Of a stretch of 64,000 nt of DNA, positions 26,480-35,914 are shown one piece after another (position 1 is the first letter of the stretch; each line of letters begins with the position of its first letter). The position numbers and the translations under genes were made by a program. The stretch is from positions 1 through 64,000 of the forward strand of contig CAWDGB010000006.1 in NCBI GenBank assembly GCA_963801715.1, given 5' to 3'. The stretch is from CAVVJA01 sp963801715. GTDB taxonomy: Bacteria; Actinomycetota; Actinomycetes; Mycobacteriales; Jatrophihabitantaceae. The notes beneath the pieces are model-generated. The model was given only the letters and a program-made list of their open reading frames with translations, had not been told where the DNA came from and ran no database searches.

Positions 26480-27490
26480 ATGGGTAAAGCGGACGCACTC
26501 GACAGGTTTCAGCGTCGGCACCGGTGGGCTGGGTTGCCGCTGGCCGTGGTCTACAAGTACAACGAGGATCAAGGCAATTACCTGGCGGCGTTGATCACCT
26601 TTTATGGATTCCTGTCGGTGTTTCCGCTGCTGCTGTTGCTGGTCACCGTGCTGGGTTACGCCCTGCACGGCAACGCAGACCTGCAGCAGCAGGTTCTGAC
26701 TTCGGCGGTGGCCCAGTTTCCGGTTATCGGCAACCAGCTGGCCAGCAACATCCACTCGCTGCACGGCAACCTGCTGGCCCTGACCGTGGGCGTGCTGGGC
26801 AGCGTGTATGGCGGGCTTGGTGTCGCCCAGGCGGCTCAGAACGCCATGAACAAGATCTGGGGCGTGCCACGTCACGCCCGCCCGAACGCGATCAAGTCCC
26901 GCGCAATCAGTCTGCTGCTGCTGCTGGTCATCGGCGGCGGCCTCCTGCTTACCACCGTCCTGTCGGCGCTGAGCACCGCCGCGCACGCCTACGGGGCCGA
27001 TCTCGGAGCCGGGTCGCGGGCCCTGACCTCGGTCGCCGCGGTGGTCGTGAACGCGCTGCTGTTCACTTTCGCGTTTCGCGTCCTCACCGCCCGCGAGATC
27101 TCCATTCGCCAGGTCCGCGGAGGCGCGATCGCAGCAGCCATCACCTGGCAGCTCCTGCAGGTAATCGGTACCTATGCCGTCGGGCACGCACTCAAAGGCG
27201 CCAGCGCCACCTACGGGGTCTTCGGCTTGGTGCTCGGGCTGATCGCCTGGATCTACCTGGGCACCGTGACCGTCCTGCTGGGCGCCGAGATCAACGTCGT
27301 CCGCGCCCGCCACTTTTGGCCGCGCAGCCTGATGACCCCGTTCAGCGACGATACCGACCTCACCGCGGGCGACCGGCGCGCCTACGCCTCCTACCCGGTC
27401 ACCGAGCAACACAAGGAATTCCAGAACGTCGAGGTGGACTTCGACCAACCAGACGCCCCCGAGTCGCACAAGCCGACCGCCGAACACTGA
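26480..27490 (+). CDS. YihY/BrkB-family inner membrane protein
   Basis: The 336-residue protein has six membrane helices and the family hallmarks AALITFYGFLSVFPLLLLLV and SVYGGLGVAQAAQNAMNKIW near residue 115. The late helix pair YGVFGLVLGLIAWIYLGTVT and LLGAEINVVRARH also fits. YihY/BrkB proteins were once called ribonuclease BN, which is wrong; their role is unknown, with proposed links to envelope function and complement resistance in Bordetella. The C-terminal 60 residues are hydrophilic and acidic. It is the last of four co-directional genes starting with the UbiB-type kinase. Confidence 0.93.
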   Translation: MGKADALDRFQRRHRWAGLPLAVVYKYNEDQGNYLAALITFYGFLSVFPLLLLLVTVLGYALHGNADLQQQVLTSAVAQFPVIGNQLASNIHSLHGNLLALTVGVLGSVYGGLGVAQAAQNAMNKIWGVPRHARPNAIKSRAISLLLLLVIGGGLLLTTVLSALSTAAHAYGADLGAGSRALTSVAAVVVNALLFTFAFRVLTAREISIRQVRGGAIAAAITWQLLQVIGTYAVGHALKGASATYGVFGLVLGLIAWIYLGTVTVLLGAEINVVRARHFWPRSLMTPFSDDTDLTAGDRRAYASYPVTEQHKEFQNVEVDFDQPDAPESHKPTAEH

Positions 27491-27873
27491 CACCGCGTCA
27501 TCGGCAGCCAGCGCCGCCGCCAGGATCCGGTGTCACACACCCACCCGTTGGAGCCGGACAGCGCCGTGATCACGTCGTCGATCACGCTCGTCGTCGCTGG
27601 AATCACCGCGCTCAGCGCGGTATCCAACGTGACCGAACCGGCGGGCAGCTCGTGATCCAAGGGCAGACCGGAATCGAGCGCGATCTTCGCCAGACTCGCC
27701 GCGTAACGCGCGGACTCGAGCATCCGGCCGATCGTCTCCGCGTCCGCCTGATCGTGCTGCACAGCGCCGAGATAGTCGCGCTGCGCCAGATCCGCCAGAT
27801 GGATAGCGTCAGCCAGAGAGCGTGACCGGGCCGAGCATCGCCGCGGCGGCACCCCGCGCGGACGCTTCCCCAT
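27391..27873 (-). CDS. hypothetical protein, possible remnant
   Basis: A minus-strand frame reads SLADAIHLADLAQRDYLGAV and LESARYAASLAKIALDSGLP, both helical and protein-like, and ends with a Trp/Arg-rich tail that overlaps the yihY 3' end. Only the part upstream of about 27500 looks coding; the last third is antisense to yihY, so the true stop may have been lost. I recognise no family. The start near 27873 (after GGGGGCGG) is a guess. The 27874-28157 interval holds no other gene. Confidence 0.3.
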   Translation of the reverse strand: MGKRPRGVPPRRCSARSRSLADAIHLADLAQRDYLGAVQHDQADAETIGRMLESARYAASLAKIALDSGLPLDHELPAGSVTLDTALSAVIPATTSVIDDVITALSGSNGWVCDTGSWRRRWLPMTRCQCSAVGLCDSGASGWSKSTSTFWNSLCCSVTG

Positions 27874-28157
27874 ACCGCCCCCATCCGATTAGCCATCAGA
27901 TAGCCGCGAGAATCGGCGAGAATCTTCAGTGACAGAGCCATGATCTTTCACTAGTCACTCGTTGGTCACGAGGCCGCCGGCGCCGAAGGATCCCATAACA
28001 CAGCTCGCACTCCAAGAGGTCCCCACAAGCAGCTGCCAACAACCGGCCGCACCGCGCTGTTGCGCTCCACCAGAGCCCGACCCCGAGATGATGTACTTCG
28101 CGCAGTGCAGTGTCACCGAGGTGGGACGATGAACATTGCCCTAGAAGGAAGTGCATC

Positions 28158-29049
28158 GTGGCCATATCGGTTGTCGACCTGCCCGTGCTGCCCGGCGAGT
28201 TTGCGTTGCAGACCTACCACGGACCGTTTGTGACGGCGGTAGACGGCGGCGGGCGGACCAGCGACGCCATCCATACCGACGCGACCCGGGTGAGGGGCTG
28301 GGAATTGTTCCGTCTGCGGGTGGTGCCCATGCAGAATGGTTCCTCGTACGCATTTGAGACCCGCGACACGGGCCATGTTCTTACTGCGGTGAACGGTGGT
28401 GGCCTCAGCAGCAACGCCATCCAGTCAGATCGGTACCAAGTCGATTCGTGGGAGACCTTCTTCCTGCAGGATCAGCACCACCCGTTCCTGCACACGACAG
28501 CCATCCAAACCGCCACCGCGAACTATGTGACGGCCATCGGAGCCGGGGCGACGTTCCCTGGAACGTTCCATACGGACGCGCAGGCAGCCCAGTACCTGGG
28601 AGTGGTTCCACTTCGTCAAATGCGGCGACCTAGGGTCCGGATACCAGTACGCCCTGAGCCACCCAAGCATGGGACCGCTGGTAGCCAGGGGCGGCGGCGG
28701 TCAGACCACCAATGCGCTCACGTTCGACCACAACGCCCCGGTGAACCATCAACGGTTCAGGTTCATCCGTCAGGACGACGGCAGCTACGCCCTGCAGACC
28801 TTCGACGGGCACTACCTGACCGCCGTCAACGGAGGGGGCCTGGTCAAAGGCTCTCCGTCCGACCCGGACATCTTCCAAACAAACCGGACCCAGGTCGGCT
28901 CGTGGGAGAAATTCAGAATGGCCCAGATAAATGTCAATAGCTACATCCTGCTGACCAGCAGCGGATTCTACGTCGAAGGTGTCACTTCCACCCGCCGAGG
29001 CGACATCAACTACGGAACCCAGTGGACGCTTACCATGTTCGACTTATAG
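28158..29049 (+). CDS. fascin-like beta-trefoil repeat protein, one apparent frameshift
   Basis: GTG 28158 follows an AAGGAAG ribosome binding site. Six repeats of about 40-50 residues share a pattern such as FALQTYHGPFVTAVDGGG, YAFETRDTGHVLTAVNGGG and YALQTFDGHYLTAVNGGG, each ending in W-E-x-F. This is the beta-trefoil pattern of fascin/actin-crosslinking-like domains; two trefoils fit in about 296 residues. The frame shifts at CC 28595-28596; removing one base gives QYWEWFHFVKCGDLGSGYQY and joins the halves. There is no signal peptide or membrane segment, so the protein is predicted cytosolic unless exported another way. Such folds bind carbohydrates, lipids or proteins. No partner gene is obvious. 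Confidence 0.82.
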
Positions 29050-29329
29050 GCCGCGCCCACCCGGCCCCAGCGTTGCGTCCTGCGGGCTCAGGTTGTCTCG
29101 CGCTTGTGCAGTTGGCGCACGTTCTGCAGGCGCGGCTCGCTCAGTCGGCCCTGACCGACCTACCCGGCGACAAGGGCAACCGGGCACCGAAGCGGCTCAC
29201 ATTCGCGGCGAGTGGCGAGCGCTGGCTCGCCGCAAAGGCACATACCGAGTCCAAGCAATGCCGTCATGCTGATCTCAGGATGGCACCGCGTGGCCGTAGA
29301 TGACGATATGCGCGTTCGCCTTGGGCTAC
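29050..29329. other. intergenic, nothing recognised
   Basis: The spacer 29050-29473 contains no supported gene. Its only recognisable feature is the 49-base IS3-type mini-element at 29330-29378. Confidence 0.4.
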
Positions 29330-29378
29330 TGAATCGCCCCGGAGTTTCCGGAGCCTCCAGACTTGCCGGGTCGATTCA
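29330..29378. mobile_element. 49-bp remnant made only of IS3/IS6110-type left and right ends
   Basis: The segment begins TGAATCGCCCCGG and ends CCGGGTCGATTCA, so its outer 15 bases are inverted repeats with one mismatch. The left half (TGAATCGCCCCGGAGTTTCC and then GGAGCCTC) and the right half (GAGCCTCCAGACTTGCCGGG and then TCGATTCA) resemble the left and right ends of IS6110-like IS3-family elements. They share the central GAGCCTC. It looks like an element with its whole interior deleted. No target duplication is visible at the edges. Confidence 0.6.
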
Positions 29379-29473
29379 GTTCGTCGAGGTCTAGTGGTGC
29401 AGGTGGGTCATGGGTAGGTTTCCACCCAAGAGTCGTCCGCTGGGAGAAGGCCTGGCCATCCGTGGAGGTCCAG

Positions 29474-31156
29474 ATGCACGCATCGCGTCTTACCGCCGTT
29501 GCCGCGGTACCGCTCTTAGTCCTGTTCGGGTTTGCCGCCTCGGCCGGCGCAACGCCGCCCCCTAAGGGTCCGAGCATTGACCACATCGTGGTGATCTACG
29601 AGGAGAACCACAGCTTCGACAACCTGTTCGGGGGCTGGGAGCGCGTCGACGGGCTCGCCAAGGCAAAGCCGCAAGCCCAGGTCGCCACCGATGGCACTGT
29701 CCTGCCGTGCTTGCCACAGGACGACGTCAACCTCACCTCGCCGCCGCTGCCGGTTACCTGCACCAGTCCGTCGATCAACTCGGCCTTTGCCAACGCCCCG
29801 TTCCTGATCGACAACTTCATCGCCCCAACAGACACCACTTGTCCTGCGCCTGGCGTCTTTGCAGCGAACGGCGTGCTCAAAGGCTCCGGACTGCCCGGCG
29901 GTTGCACCCGCGACCTGGTCCACCGCTTCTACAACGAGCAGTACCAGATCAACGGCGGCAAGCAGGACCGCTACGTCACGGGCAGCGACGCGGTCGGCCT
30001 GGTGATGGGCCACTACGACACCAAGCAACTGCCGATCTATCAGTACCTGCACTCGGCCGGAGCGCCGCACTACGCCATTGCTGATAACTTCTTCCAAGGC
30101 GCATTCGGCGGTTCGTACCTGAACCACCAGTGGCTCATTGCCGCAGCCACGCCGACATGGCCCAATGCGGTAGCCAATGGCGGCCCCGATGACCTGCACT
30201 CCGTGGTTGGCCCGGACGGTTTCCCGGCTGGCACACCCCTGCACCCGGCCACGCCGGGCACCAAGGACGCAGCGCTCACCCAGGCGGCCAACGCTGACGG
30301 TTCCTGCGCACTGACGGTGGGCGTTCCAGCCCCACCCGCAGGCACCGTGTGCGGCAACTACTCCGTGAACACGATCCAGCCGCCATATCAGCCGTATGCC
30401 CCCGGCACGGCGCTCACCCGTCGCCTTCCGCCTCAGACCGCGCCGACGATCGGCGATCGGCTGTCAGGAGCGAACGTCGATTGGGCGTGGTACTCCGGCG
30501 GCTGGTCGAACGCGGACGGCGACGTCGGCGCTCCCGGATGGACCAATGGCACGACCGGGACCTGCACCGACCCGAACACCGTCTCCGGGGCGACCTATCC
30601 GTACTGCGCGGACAAGCTGTTCCAGTTCCACCACCAGCCTTTCAATTACTACGCGAACTACGCGCCTGGCACGGCTGCCCGTTCGGCCCACCTGCGGGAC
30701 GAGGCGGAGTTCATGACGGCCGCGAAAGACGGCGAGCTCAAGCCGGTCAGCCTCGTGAAGCCGATCGGTGCGGAGAACGAGCACCCGGGCTACGCCAGCG
30801 AGCATGCCGGCAGCGACCATCTCGTCGACCTGCTGAACGCAATTGAGACCGGCCCGGACGCCGCGAACACCCTGGTGATCGTTACCTATGACGAGTTCGG
30901 CGGCCAGTGGGATCACGTCGCTCCGCCGCACGGGATCAGCGGCATCACCGACCAGTGGGGCCCAGGAACCCGTATCCCGGCGCTGCTGGTATCGCCGGTG
31001 CTCAAGCACCCGTTCAGCGTCGACACCACGGAGCACGACACCACCTCCATCCTGGCGACCATCGAGCACCGCTTCGGTTTGGCTCCGCTCACCAAGCGCG
31101 ACGCCTCGGTCGCTGATTTGTTCCGGGCGCCGGTCTTCCCCGGCAACCGTCCGTGA
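29474..31156 (+). CDS. secreted phosphoesterase (acid phosphatase/phospholipase C-like)
   Basis: The 560-residue protein has a signal peptide (to about residue 26, ASAGA) and the AcpA/phospholipase-C family start HIVVIYEENHSFDNLFGG, where Glu-Asn and Thr/Ser near SFDN are metal/catalytic residues. Further family blocks are GVFAANGVLKGSG, MGHYDTKQLPIYQYL, ADNFFQGAFGGSYLNHQWLI, and the C-terminal metal site ENEHPGYASEHAGSDHLVD followed by VIVTYDEFGGQWDHVAPP. ATG 29474 has GGAGG upstream. It should act outside the cell on phosphomonoesters or phospholipids. It stands alone as a transcription unit. Confidence 0.93.
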   Translation: MHASRLTAVAAVPLLVLFGFAASAGATPPPKGPSIDHIVVIYEENHSFDNLFGGWERVDGLAKAKPQAQVATDGTVLPCLPQDDVNLTSPPLPVTCTSPSINSAFANAPFLIDNFIAPTDTTCPAPGVFAANGVLKGSGLPGGCTRDLVHRFYNEQYQINGGKQDRYVTGSDAVGLVMGHYDTKQLPIYQYLHSAGAPHYAIADNFFQGAFGGSYLNHQWLIAAATPTWPNAVANGGPDDLHSVVGPDGFPAGTPLHPATPGTKDAALTQAANADGSCALTVGVPAPPAGTVCGNYSVNTIQPPYQPYAPGTALTRRLPPQTAPTIGDRLSGANVDWAWYSGGWSNADGDVGAPGWTNGTTGTCTDPNTVSGATYPYCADKLFQFHHQPFNYYANYAPGTAARSAHLRDEAEFMTAAKDGELKPVSLVKPIGAENEHPGYASEHAGSDHLVDLLNAIETGPDAANTLVIVTYDEFGGQWDHVAPPHGISGITDQWGPGTRIPALLVSPVLKHPFSVDTTEHDTTSILATIEHRFGLAPLTKRDASVADLFRAPVFPGNRP

Positions 31157-31217
31157 CGAGACCACGCCTGGGCTGCCGTCCGGGGGGCCGCCGCAACGGG
31201 AACCGTGACGGCGGCAG

Positions 31218-31305
31218 CTAGTGCGCGGAGAATCCGCCGTCAACAACGAGAGTTGCGCCAGGTGATGTAGGACGCACCGTCCGAGCAAAGGAACGACACC
31301 GCTGG
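31218..31305 (-). pseudogene. C-terminal fragment of a short-chain dehydrogenase
   Basis: On the minus strand AVSFLCSDGASYIT is followed, after one apparent inserted base, by GATLVVDGGFSAH and a stop at 31218-31220. The SFL-x-S-D-x-A-S-Y-I-T-G-x-x-x-x-V-D-G-G-F pattern is the C-terminal signature of FabG-like short-chain dehydrogenases. The rest of the gene is absent upstream, so it is a dead remnant. The remaining 31157-31496 interval shows nothing else. Confidence 0.65.
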
Positions 31306-31496
31306 CGCGCCTGCTCCGTGGTCTCTTGCTGGCACGCTCGGGGTCAGTGTGCTGGCCATCCGGGGCACGCCACAAGCAAGATCAACAGAGCAAGATCCAC
31401 CTAAGCGCGGTCCCACGGAATCAGGGGGTTGCCGTTGACCGCAGGTGCGCGGGGTAGGCGCGCCGTTCCGGTCGTCTGAGCTCGGCCGGCTGTGGC

Positions 31497-33497
31497 TTAT
31501 TGATTGGGGATCCAGGCTTGCGGGTTGAGCGTGGCTAGGTCGTTGACCATCAGCCCGCGGTCGGAGACGGTCCACAGGTCGTGGCCGATGATCAGTGAAC
31601 GGGTGATTCCGGCTTCGCCTGACTCGGGGGGCGCGGTTGGCTGGGTGACGGTGCCGTGTTCGGTGATCTGGTGGTGGGCGACGCTGAGCACGAGCGCGCC
31701 GGCGCTGACCTGCCCGTTCGTCCACGAGTTCACCGGTAGCACCGCGGTGCCGATCTGTGGCCAATAGAGGAACGCGTGCGGGTCCGATTCGGCGCTGGAT
31801 TGGAAGTTGGTTTTGACGAGGTGGGCCAGGCGCCGTGGGGATGCCGGGTTGCTGACGTCGAACAGCGAGATCTGCGTTCCGAGTGGCCGACCCTGGGCGG
31901 TGGCCTCTTGTCCGATGCCGATCAGCGTCCGATCGGCGGCCGGGTGCAGGTAGGCCGAGTAGCCGGTGAGCTCCAGTGTGCCCGCGATGCGGGGGGCGGC
32001 CGGATCGCGCAGATCGAGCGTGTACAGCGGATCCATCTGCCGGAACGTGACCACATACCCTAGTGCGCCGATGAACCGGACCGCGTAGATCCGTTCCCGC
32101 TTGCCCAGGCCGTCGAGCTCACCAACCTTCGTGAGGGTGTCCGCACGCAGCACGTACACCGAGCTGGACGACGTACTGACCGCGTTGCTGTCGCCCGGCT
32201 CGTCGGCGAGCGCGTCGCCGCTCGTGGTGGCGACCCGCAGGTACCCGGCGTAGTCGGACAGGGAGTACTGGTTCAGCAGCCGACCGGAAACTTCGCCCGA
32301 TGCGACGTACCGCGGCGCCCCGGGCCTGGAGATGTCGAAGCGGTGGATCTGCGTATGCTGCGGTGGCATCTGCGGAGCCAGGGATGGGCTGACGCGGTTC
32401 GGCGCGACCATCGGCAGGCGCCTCGGCGCGTACCACCACTGCGGGTTGCTGGCTATGTAGAGGCTGCTGGTCGTGGCGTAGACGGTGTCCCCGTCGGCGG
32501 CCAGGCTGACCGTCGAAACGCTGTCCAGGCCGGCGGCCAGGTCGATGCTGTAGACGGTGAGCAGGGCCGCGCCGGTGTAGTCGACCGGATGACTCACGCT
32601 GCCGCACGCCACGATGCGCGACGAGACCACCCCGACCGCATCGCTTCGTTGGTATTTCGGTAGCCAAGCGGTGATCGGTGCCCGTCGCATCGCAGCGCTG
32701 GCCCGCGCGAGTTGCTGCGTGTCGTCGCCGGCGCCGGGCTGCGGGACTGCGAGGTTCGGCTGGCTACGCACGACCAGCCGCACCGTCGAGCCGACCAGTC
32801 GCGCGTCCACGTAGTCGCCGCTCGGCGTGAGCGTGCCCAATACCTTCGGCTCGCCAGACAGGTCGACCAGCACGTACCTCGTTCCCTCATTGACCGGATC
32901 GGGATACGGGCCGGGAGCGACCACGCCGCCCGAGGTCACGCCGCTGCCGCGGTCGGCAAGGATCACCAGCGCGCGATTGCCCTCGACGAGCAGATTCGAC
33001 GCACCCCACGCGCGGTGCGGGTCGGCCAGCTTGAGGCGTGCCGTGACCGTCCTGGTCGCGGTGTCGACGATCCGCAGCACGCCACGCTCGACGGTGATCA
33101 CGCGGTTTCCGTCGGTCTTGACAAGATCCGGCTCGTCCGCGCCGGGGACGTAGTCGTTCGTCGCAGAATACGGCGGTGCCGCGACCGGCGCCGCCGCCGC
33201 CGCCCGGTCGATCGCGCCGCCACTCCCCGCCGCCGGGGCAAGACCCCGCGGCGTTGCGCCCCAGATGCCGACGTTGCGCGCGGCGTGCTGCCGCAGACCA
33301 GCCAGCATGTCGGCGCAACTGGTGTACGAGACGAGCCGGATGCCGCCCACCGCGGTACCTGCCGGATGCGGCATTGAGCTGCTCGAGTCGCGGCCCGTCG
33401 CCGTCGACACCCAGACCAGCCCGGCCGCGACGACCACGACTGCTCCCACCCCAAACCAAATCCTCATATCCCTAAGACGCGGCCGGATGGCCGCCAC
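31497..33497 (-). CDS. membrane-anchored beta-propeller domain protein
   Basis: The 666-residue product (or 656 from ATG 33467) has one N-terminal membrane helix (IWFGVGAVVVVAAGLVWV), then an extracytoplasmic region matching the secreted beta-propeller domain family. Repeated blades contain YSATNDYVPGADEPDLVKTD (the family's start signature with N-V-G-x-E/D-D-x-V-K-T-D), GYLRVATTSG, RIYAVRFIGALGYVVTFRQM and DPLYTLDLRDPAAPRIAGTL. Such proteins occur in Actinobacteria, archaea and Bacilli with unknown role. GTG 33497 has GGAG three bases upstream, and ATG 33467 has a poorer site; I cannot decide between them. Confidence 0.9.
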   Translation of the reverse strand: MAAIRPRLRDMRIWFGVGAVVVVAAGLVWVSTATGRDSSSSMPHPAGTAVGGIRLVSYTSCADMLAGLRQHAARNVGIWGATPRGLAPAAGSGGAIDRAAAAAPVAAPPYSATNDYVPGADEPDLVKTDGNRVITVERGVLRIVDTATRTVTARLKLADPHRAWGASNLLVEGNRALVILADRGSGVTSGGVVAPGPYPDPVNEGTRYVLVDLSGEPKVLGTLTPSGDYVDARLVGSTVRLVVRSQPNLAVPQPGAGDDTQQLARASAAMRRAPITAWLPKYQRSDAVGVVSSRIVACGSVSHPVDYTGAALLTVYSIDLAAGLDSVSTVSLAADGDTVYATTSSLYIASNPQWWYAPRRLPMVAPNRVSPSLAPQMPPQHTQIHRFDISRPGAPRYVASGEVSGRLLNQYSLSDYAGYLRVATTSGDALADEPGDSNAVSTSSSSVYVLRADTLTKVGELDGLGKRERIYAVRFIGALGYVVTFRQMDPLYTLDLRDPAAPRIAGTLELTGYSAYLHPAADRTLIGIGQEATAQGRPLGTQISLFDVSNPASPRRLAHLVKTNFQSSAESDPHAFLYWPQIGTAVLPVNSWTNGQVSAGALVLSVAHHQITEHGTVTQPTAPPESGEAGITRSLIIGHDLWTVSDRGLMVNDLATLNPQAWIPNQ

Positions 33498-33703
33498 GTT
33501 CTCCGGCGACTACCCACCCGCCGCGCGCACGTGGCCGGTAAGGACGTCGAACCCATGGACGGCTCGGATGACACCGGCGGGCGGTGGCGGGTCGCAGGAA
33601 GCGTCGCCGCCGACGGAGCTGATCCGTTAGCGTCCTGGCCGCTGGTGATCGGTCCGCCCGCCGCTCTCCCGGCATGATCAAGGAGCTCAGCAAGAGGATC
33701 GCG

Positions 33704-35560
33704 TCAGGTGGGCTCTGGCCGGTGCGGCTGTGGGCGGTCGGGACCTGGATTGCGGGCGGCGATGTGCTCCTCAGCAGCCTCCTCGGCGAGGAGCACCTCG
33801 CCTGGAACGTCCTCGGCGCCAGCGATGCCGCCGGTCGCCGGAATGTGCATGAGCCCGTGCGCGTTCCGAGCTTCGCGCACGCCTTGGGAGATGCTGTGCC
33901 ACACGTGGTCCTCGCCGAGTTCGGCCATCAGCCCCGACCGCCGCAGCACCTTGCGGACCGGCCACATGACGCGGACCAGGTACAGGTCGATGTCGCGCCG
34001 ACGAAGCGAGCCCAACAGGTCGGCGAGCGCGTCGACACTCGTCGTGTCCATCTGGCTGGTCGTCTCCATGTCGAGCACGAGCGCCTTGGTGCCGGGCGCA
34101 GACTCGGCCTTGGCGAGGATCGTGTCGTGGAAGGGTGCCGCGGTGACCCAAAAGATCGGCACGTCCATACGGAGCACCATGACCCCGGGGAACGTCGAGC
34201 GCTCCTCGTGATTGCGAATGCTGCCCCAACCTGCCTTCACATGCGGCACCTTGCCCAAGACCTCGACGTCGACCCGGCTCGACCGATAGACCAGGCCCAG
34301 CAGCGACCCGGCCACCGCCAGCAGCAGGCCATACAGCGGGCCGAATGCCAGCACCCCGACCGCAGCCACGACGGCGGCGACGATGTCGTTGCGCCGCAGC
34401 CGGGCGTAGCGGCGCAGCGCCGCGAAGTCCATCAGCTTCCAGACCGCGTTGACGACGATCGCGCTCAGGACGGCCCGCGGCAGCCCAGAGAGGACCGACG
34501 CGATAGAGACGATCACGACGAGGGACAGTCCGGCGGCGACAAGCCCCGCCATCTGCGTGCGACCGCGGGCCTCAGAGACGGCCGCCGTCTTGGACAAGCT
34601 CCCGGCTACCCCGATGCCACCGAACAGCCCGGAGGCGACGTTGGCCGCACCGGACGCGAACAGCTCCTGATCGGACTCGATCCGGTACCCACCCCGGGCG
34701 GCGAACAGCCGGGCGGCGCTCAACCCCTCCGCAAGACCCACCAGCGCCAAGGCCGCACCCGCACCAAGCAGCGCGACCAGGTCGCCGGCCTCGACCGACG
34801 GCAGCCCGGGCGTCGGCAGCCCGCGCGGGACCGGGCCGACGACCTGGACGCTCCGCGCCTTCAGGTCAAGCGCCGCTGAGGCGGTCAGGCCACCGACAAG
34901 CACCACGAGCCCCCACGGCAACCGAGGGGCCAGCCGCTGGCCGCCGAACAGGACCACGAGGGAGACCGCCGACACGATCACCGTCGTCAGATTGGCGTCG
35001 CCGCGCGTCAGGCTCGCACCCAAGGCACCCGCCCGCTCTACGACCTGACCCTGCGGCGTCGGCACCCCGAGCAGTTGGGGTATCTCACCGAGGATGATGA
35101 GGATGGTCAGGCCCAGCACGAAGCCGGTGACGATCGGCTTGGACAGGAACTCCGCGACCCATCCGATCCCAAGCAGGCCGGCGGTGAGTAGGACCAGCCC
35201 GGAGCCCAGCGCCAGCGCGGCTGTGTAGGACGCCGCCTGCGCAGTCCCCGCAACCCCGAAGCTGGCCAGAAACGACCCCGACAGCACCGAGACGGTCGAC
35301 ACCGGTCCCACGATGAGCTGGCGTGACGAGCCGAAGATCGCGTACGCCACCAAAGCCACCGGCACCGCATACAGGCCCACCTGGACCGGGGCGCCGGCGA
35401 TCGAGGCGTAGCCCAGCGCCTGCGGAACCGCCAGCGCCGCCACCACGGCGCCCGCGACGAGATCGCCGCGTAACCAGCCCCGCTCATACCGCGGCAGCCA
35501 GGTAACCGACGGAACCCGCCGCCAGCGGCTCCCCGACGCTGCCCGAGTGCGATCAGTCAT
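33704..35560 (-). CDS. SulP-family anion transporter with STAS domain
   Basis: The 618-residue protein has about 11-12 membrane helices. The SulP signature region includes DLVAGAVVAALAVPQALGYA, then IAGAPVQVGLYAVPVALVAY. A cytoplasmic C-terminal STAS domain follows (from about residue 440), with LVLDMETTSQMDTTSVDALA and DIDLYLVRVMWPVRKVLRRS. SulP proteins carry sulfate, bicarbonate or other anions, usually with Na+ or H+. The substrate cannot be told from sequence. ATG 35560 with GGGAG is preferred to the frame opening at 35779. No sulfate-assimilation genes are near. Confidence 0.94.
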   Translation of the reverse strand: MTDRTRAASGSRWRRVPSVTWLPRYERGWLRGDLVAGAVVAALAVPQALGYASIAGAPVQVGLYAVPVALVAYAIFGSSRQLIVGPVSTVSVLSGSFLASFGVAGTAQAASYTAALALGSGLVLLTAGLLGIGWVAEFLSKPIVTGFVLGLTILIILGEIPQLLGVPTPQGQVVERAGALGASLTRGDANLTTVIVSAVSLVVLFGGQRLAPRLPWGLVVLVGGLTASAALDLKARSVQVVGPVPRGLPTPGLPSVEAGDLVALLGAGAALALVGLAEGLSAARLFAARGGYRIESDQELFASGAANVASGLFGGIGVAGSLSKTAAVSEARGRTQMAGLVAAGLSLVVIVSIASVLSGLPRAVLSAIVVNAVWKLMDFAALRRYARLRRNDIVAAVVAAVGVLAFGPLYGLLLAVAGSLLGLVYRSSRVDVEVLGKVPHVKAGWGSIRNHEERSTFPGVMVLRMDVPIFWVTAAPFHDTILAKAESAPGTKALVLDMETTSQMDTTSVDALADLLGSLRRRDIDLYLVRVMWPVRKVLRRSGLMAELGEDHVWHSISQGVREARNAHGLMHIPATGGIAGAEDVPGEVLLAEEAAEEHIAARNPGPDRPQPHRPEPT

Positions 35561-35892
35561 GTGGGGCTCCCGGCGCCACCGTCCAACCGCCAGGCTACGA
35601 CAGGCAGCCGCGCCAGGGACACCCGCGCCACATGAAACGATCACCCCCGACACCGCGCGCCGGCCACGCTGCAGCGGTGGCCAGCGACCGTGCTGAAGCC
35701 GGACACGGCGCCAGCGACGCCGGCGACCGCCCCGCCCGCCGAGCCAGGACCAGGTGCCGGTATGCGTCAGGCCCGTCACGAACCACGCCAGCGCACTATC
35801 CTCGAGAAGAAGCCCGCGGACGACCTATGGAAGAGCAGCATCGTCGTGGGCGTTGCTCTGTGTCCACGGGCTGCATCCAGCGAGGCACCTGC
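35561..35892. other. intergenic, nothing recognised
   Basis: This is the divergent spacer between the SulP gene and the zinc-ribbon gene. No additional gene is supported; it should contain the SulP promoter. Confidence 0.35.
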
Positions 35893-35908
35893 GTTACACG
35901 GGTAACCT
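35893..35908 (+). promoter_or_regulatory. dyad and possible -10 box of a leaderless gene
   Basis: GTTAC-ACGG-GTAAC is a perfect 5-base inverted repeat, and TAACCT (35903-35908) inside it ends 6 bases before the GTG start at 35915. The spacing fits a -10 element of a leaderless transcript with an overlapping operator. No good -35 is seen. Confidence 0.3.
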
Positions 35909-35914
35909 GGCTAG

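Noticed and set aside
26390..27493. 367-codon minus-strand frame opposite the YihY gene
   Set aside because: It mirrors the yihY coding sequence and shows only low-complexity Gln/Asp/Gly sequence.
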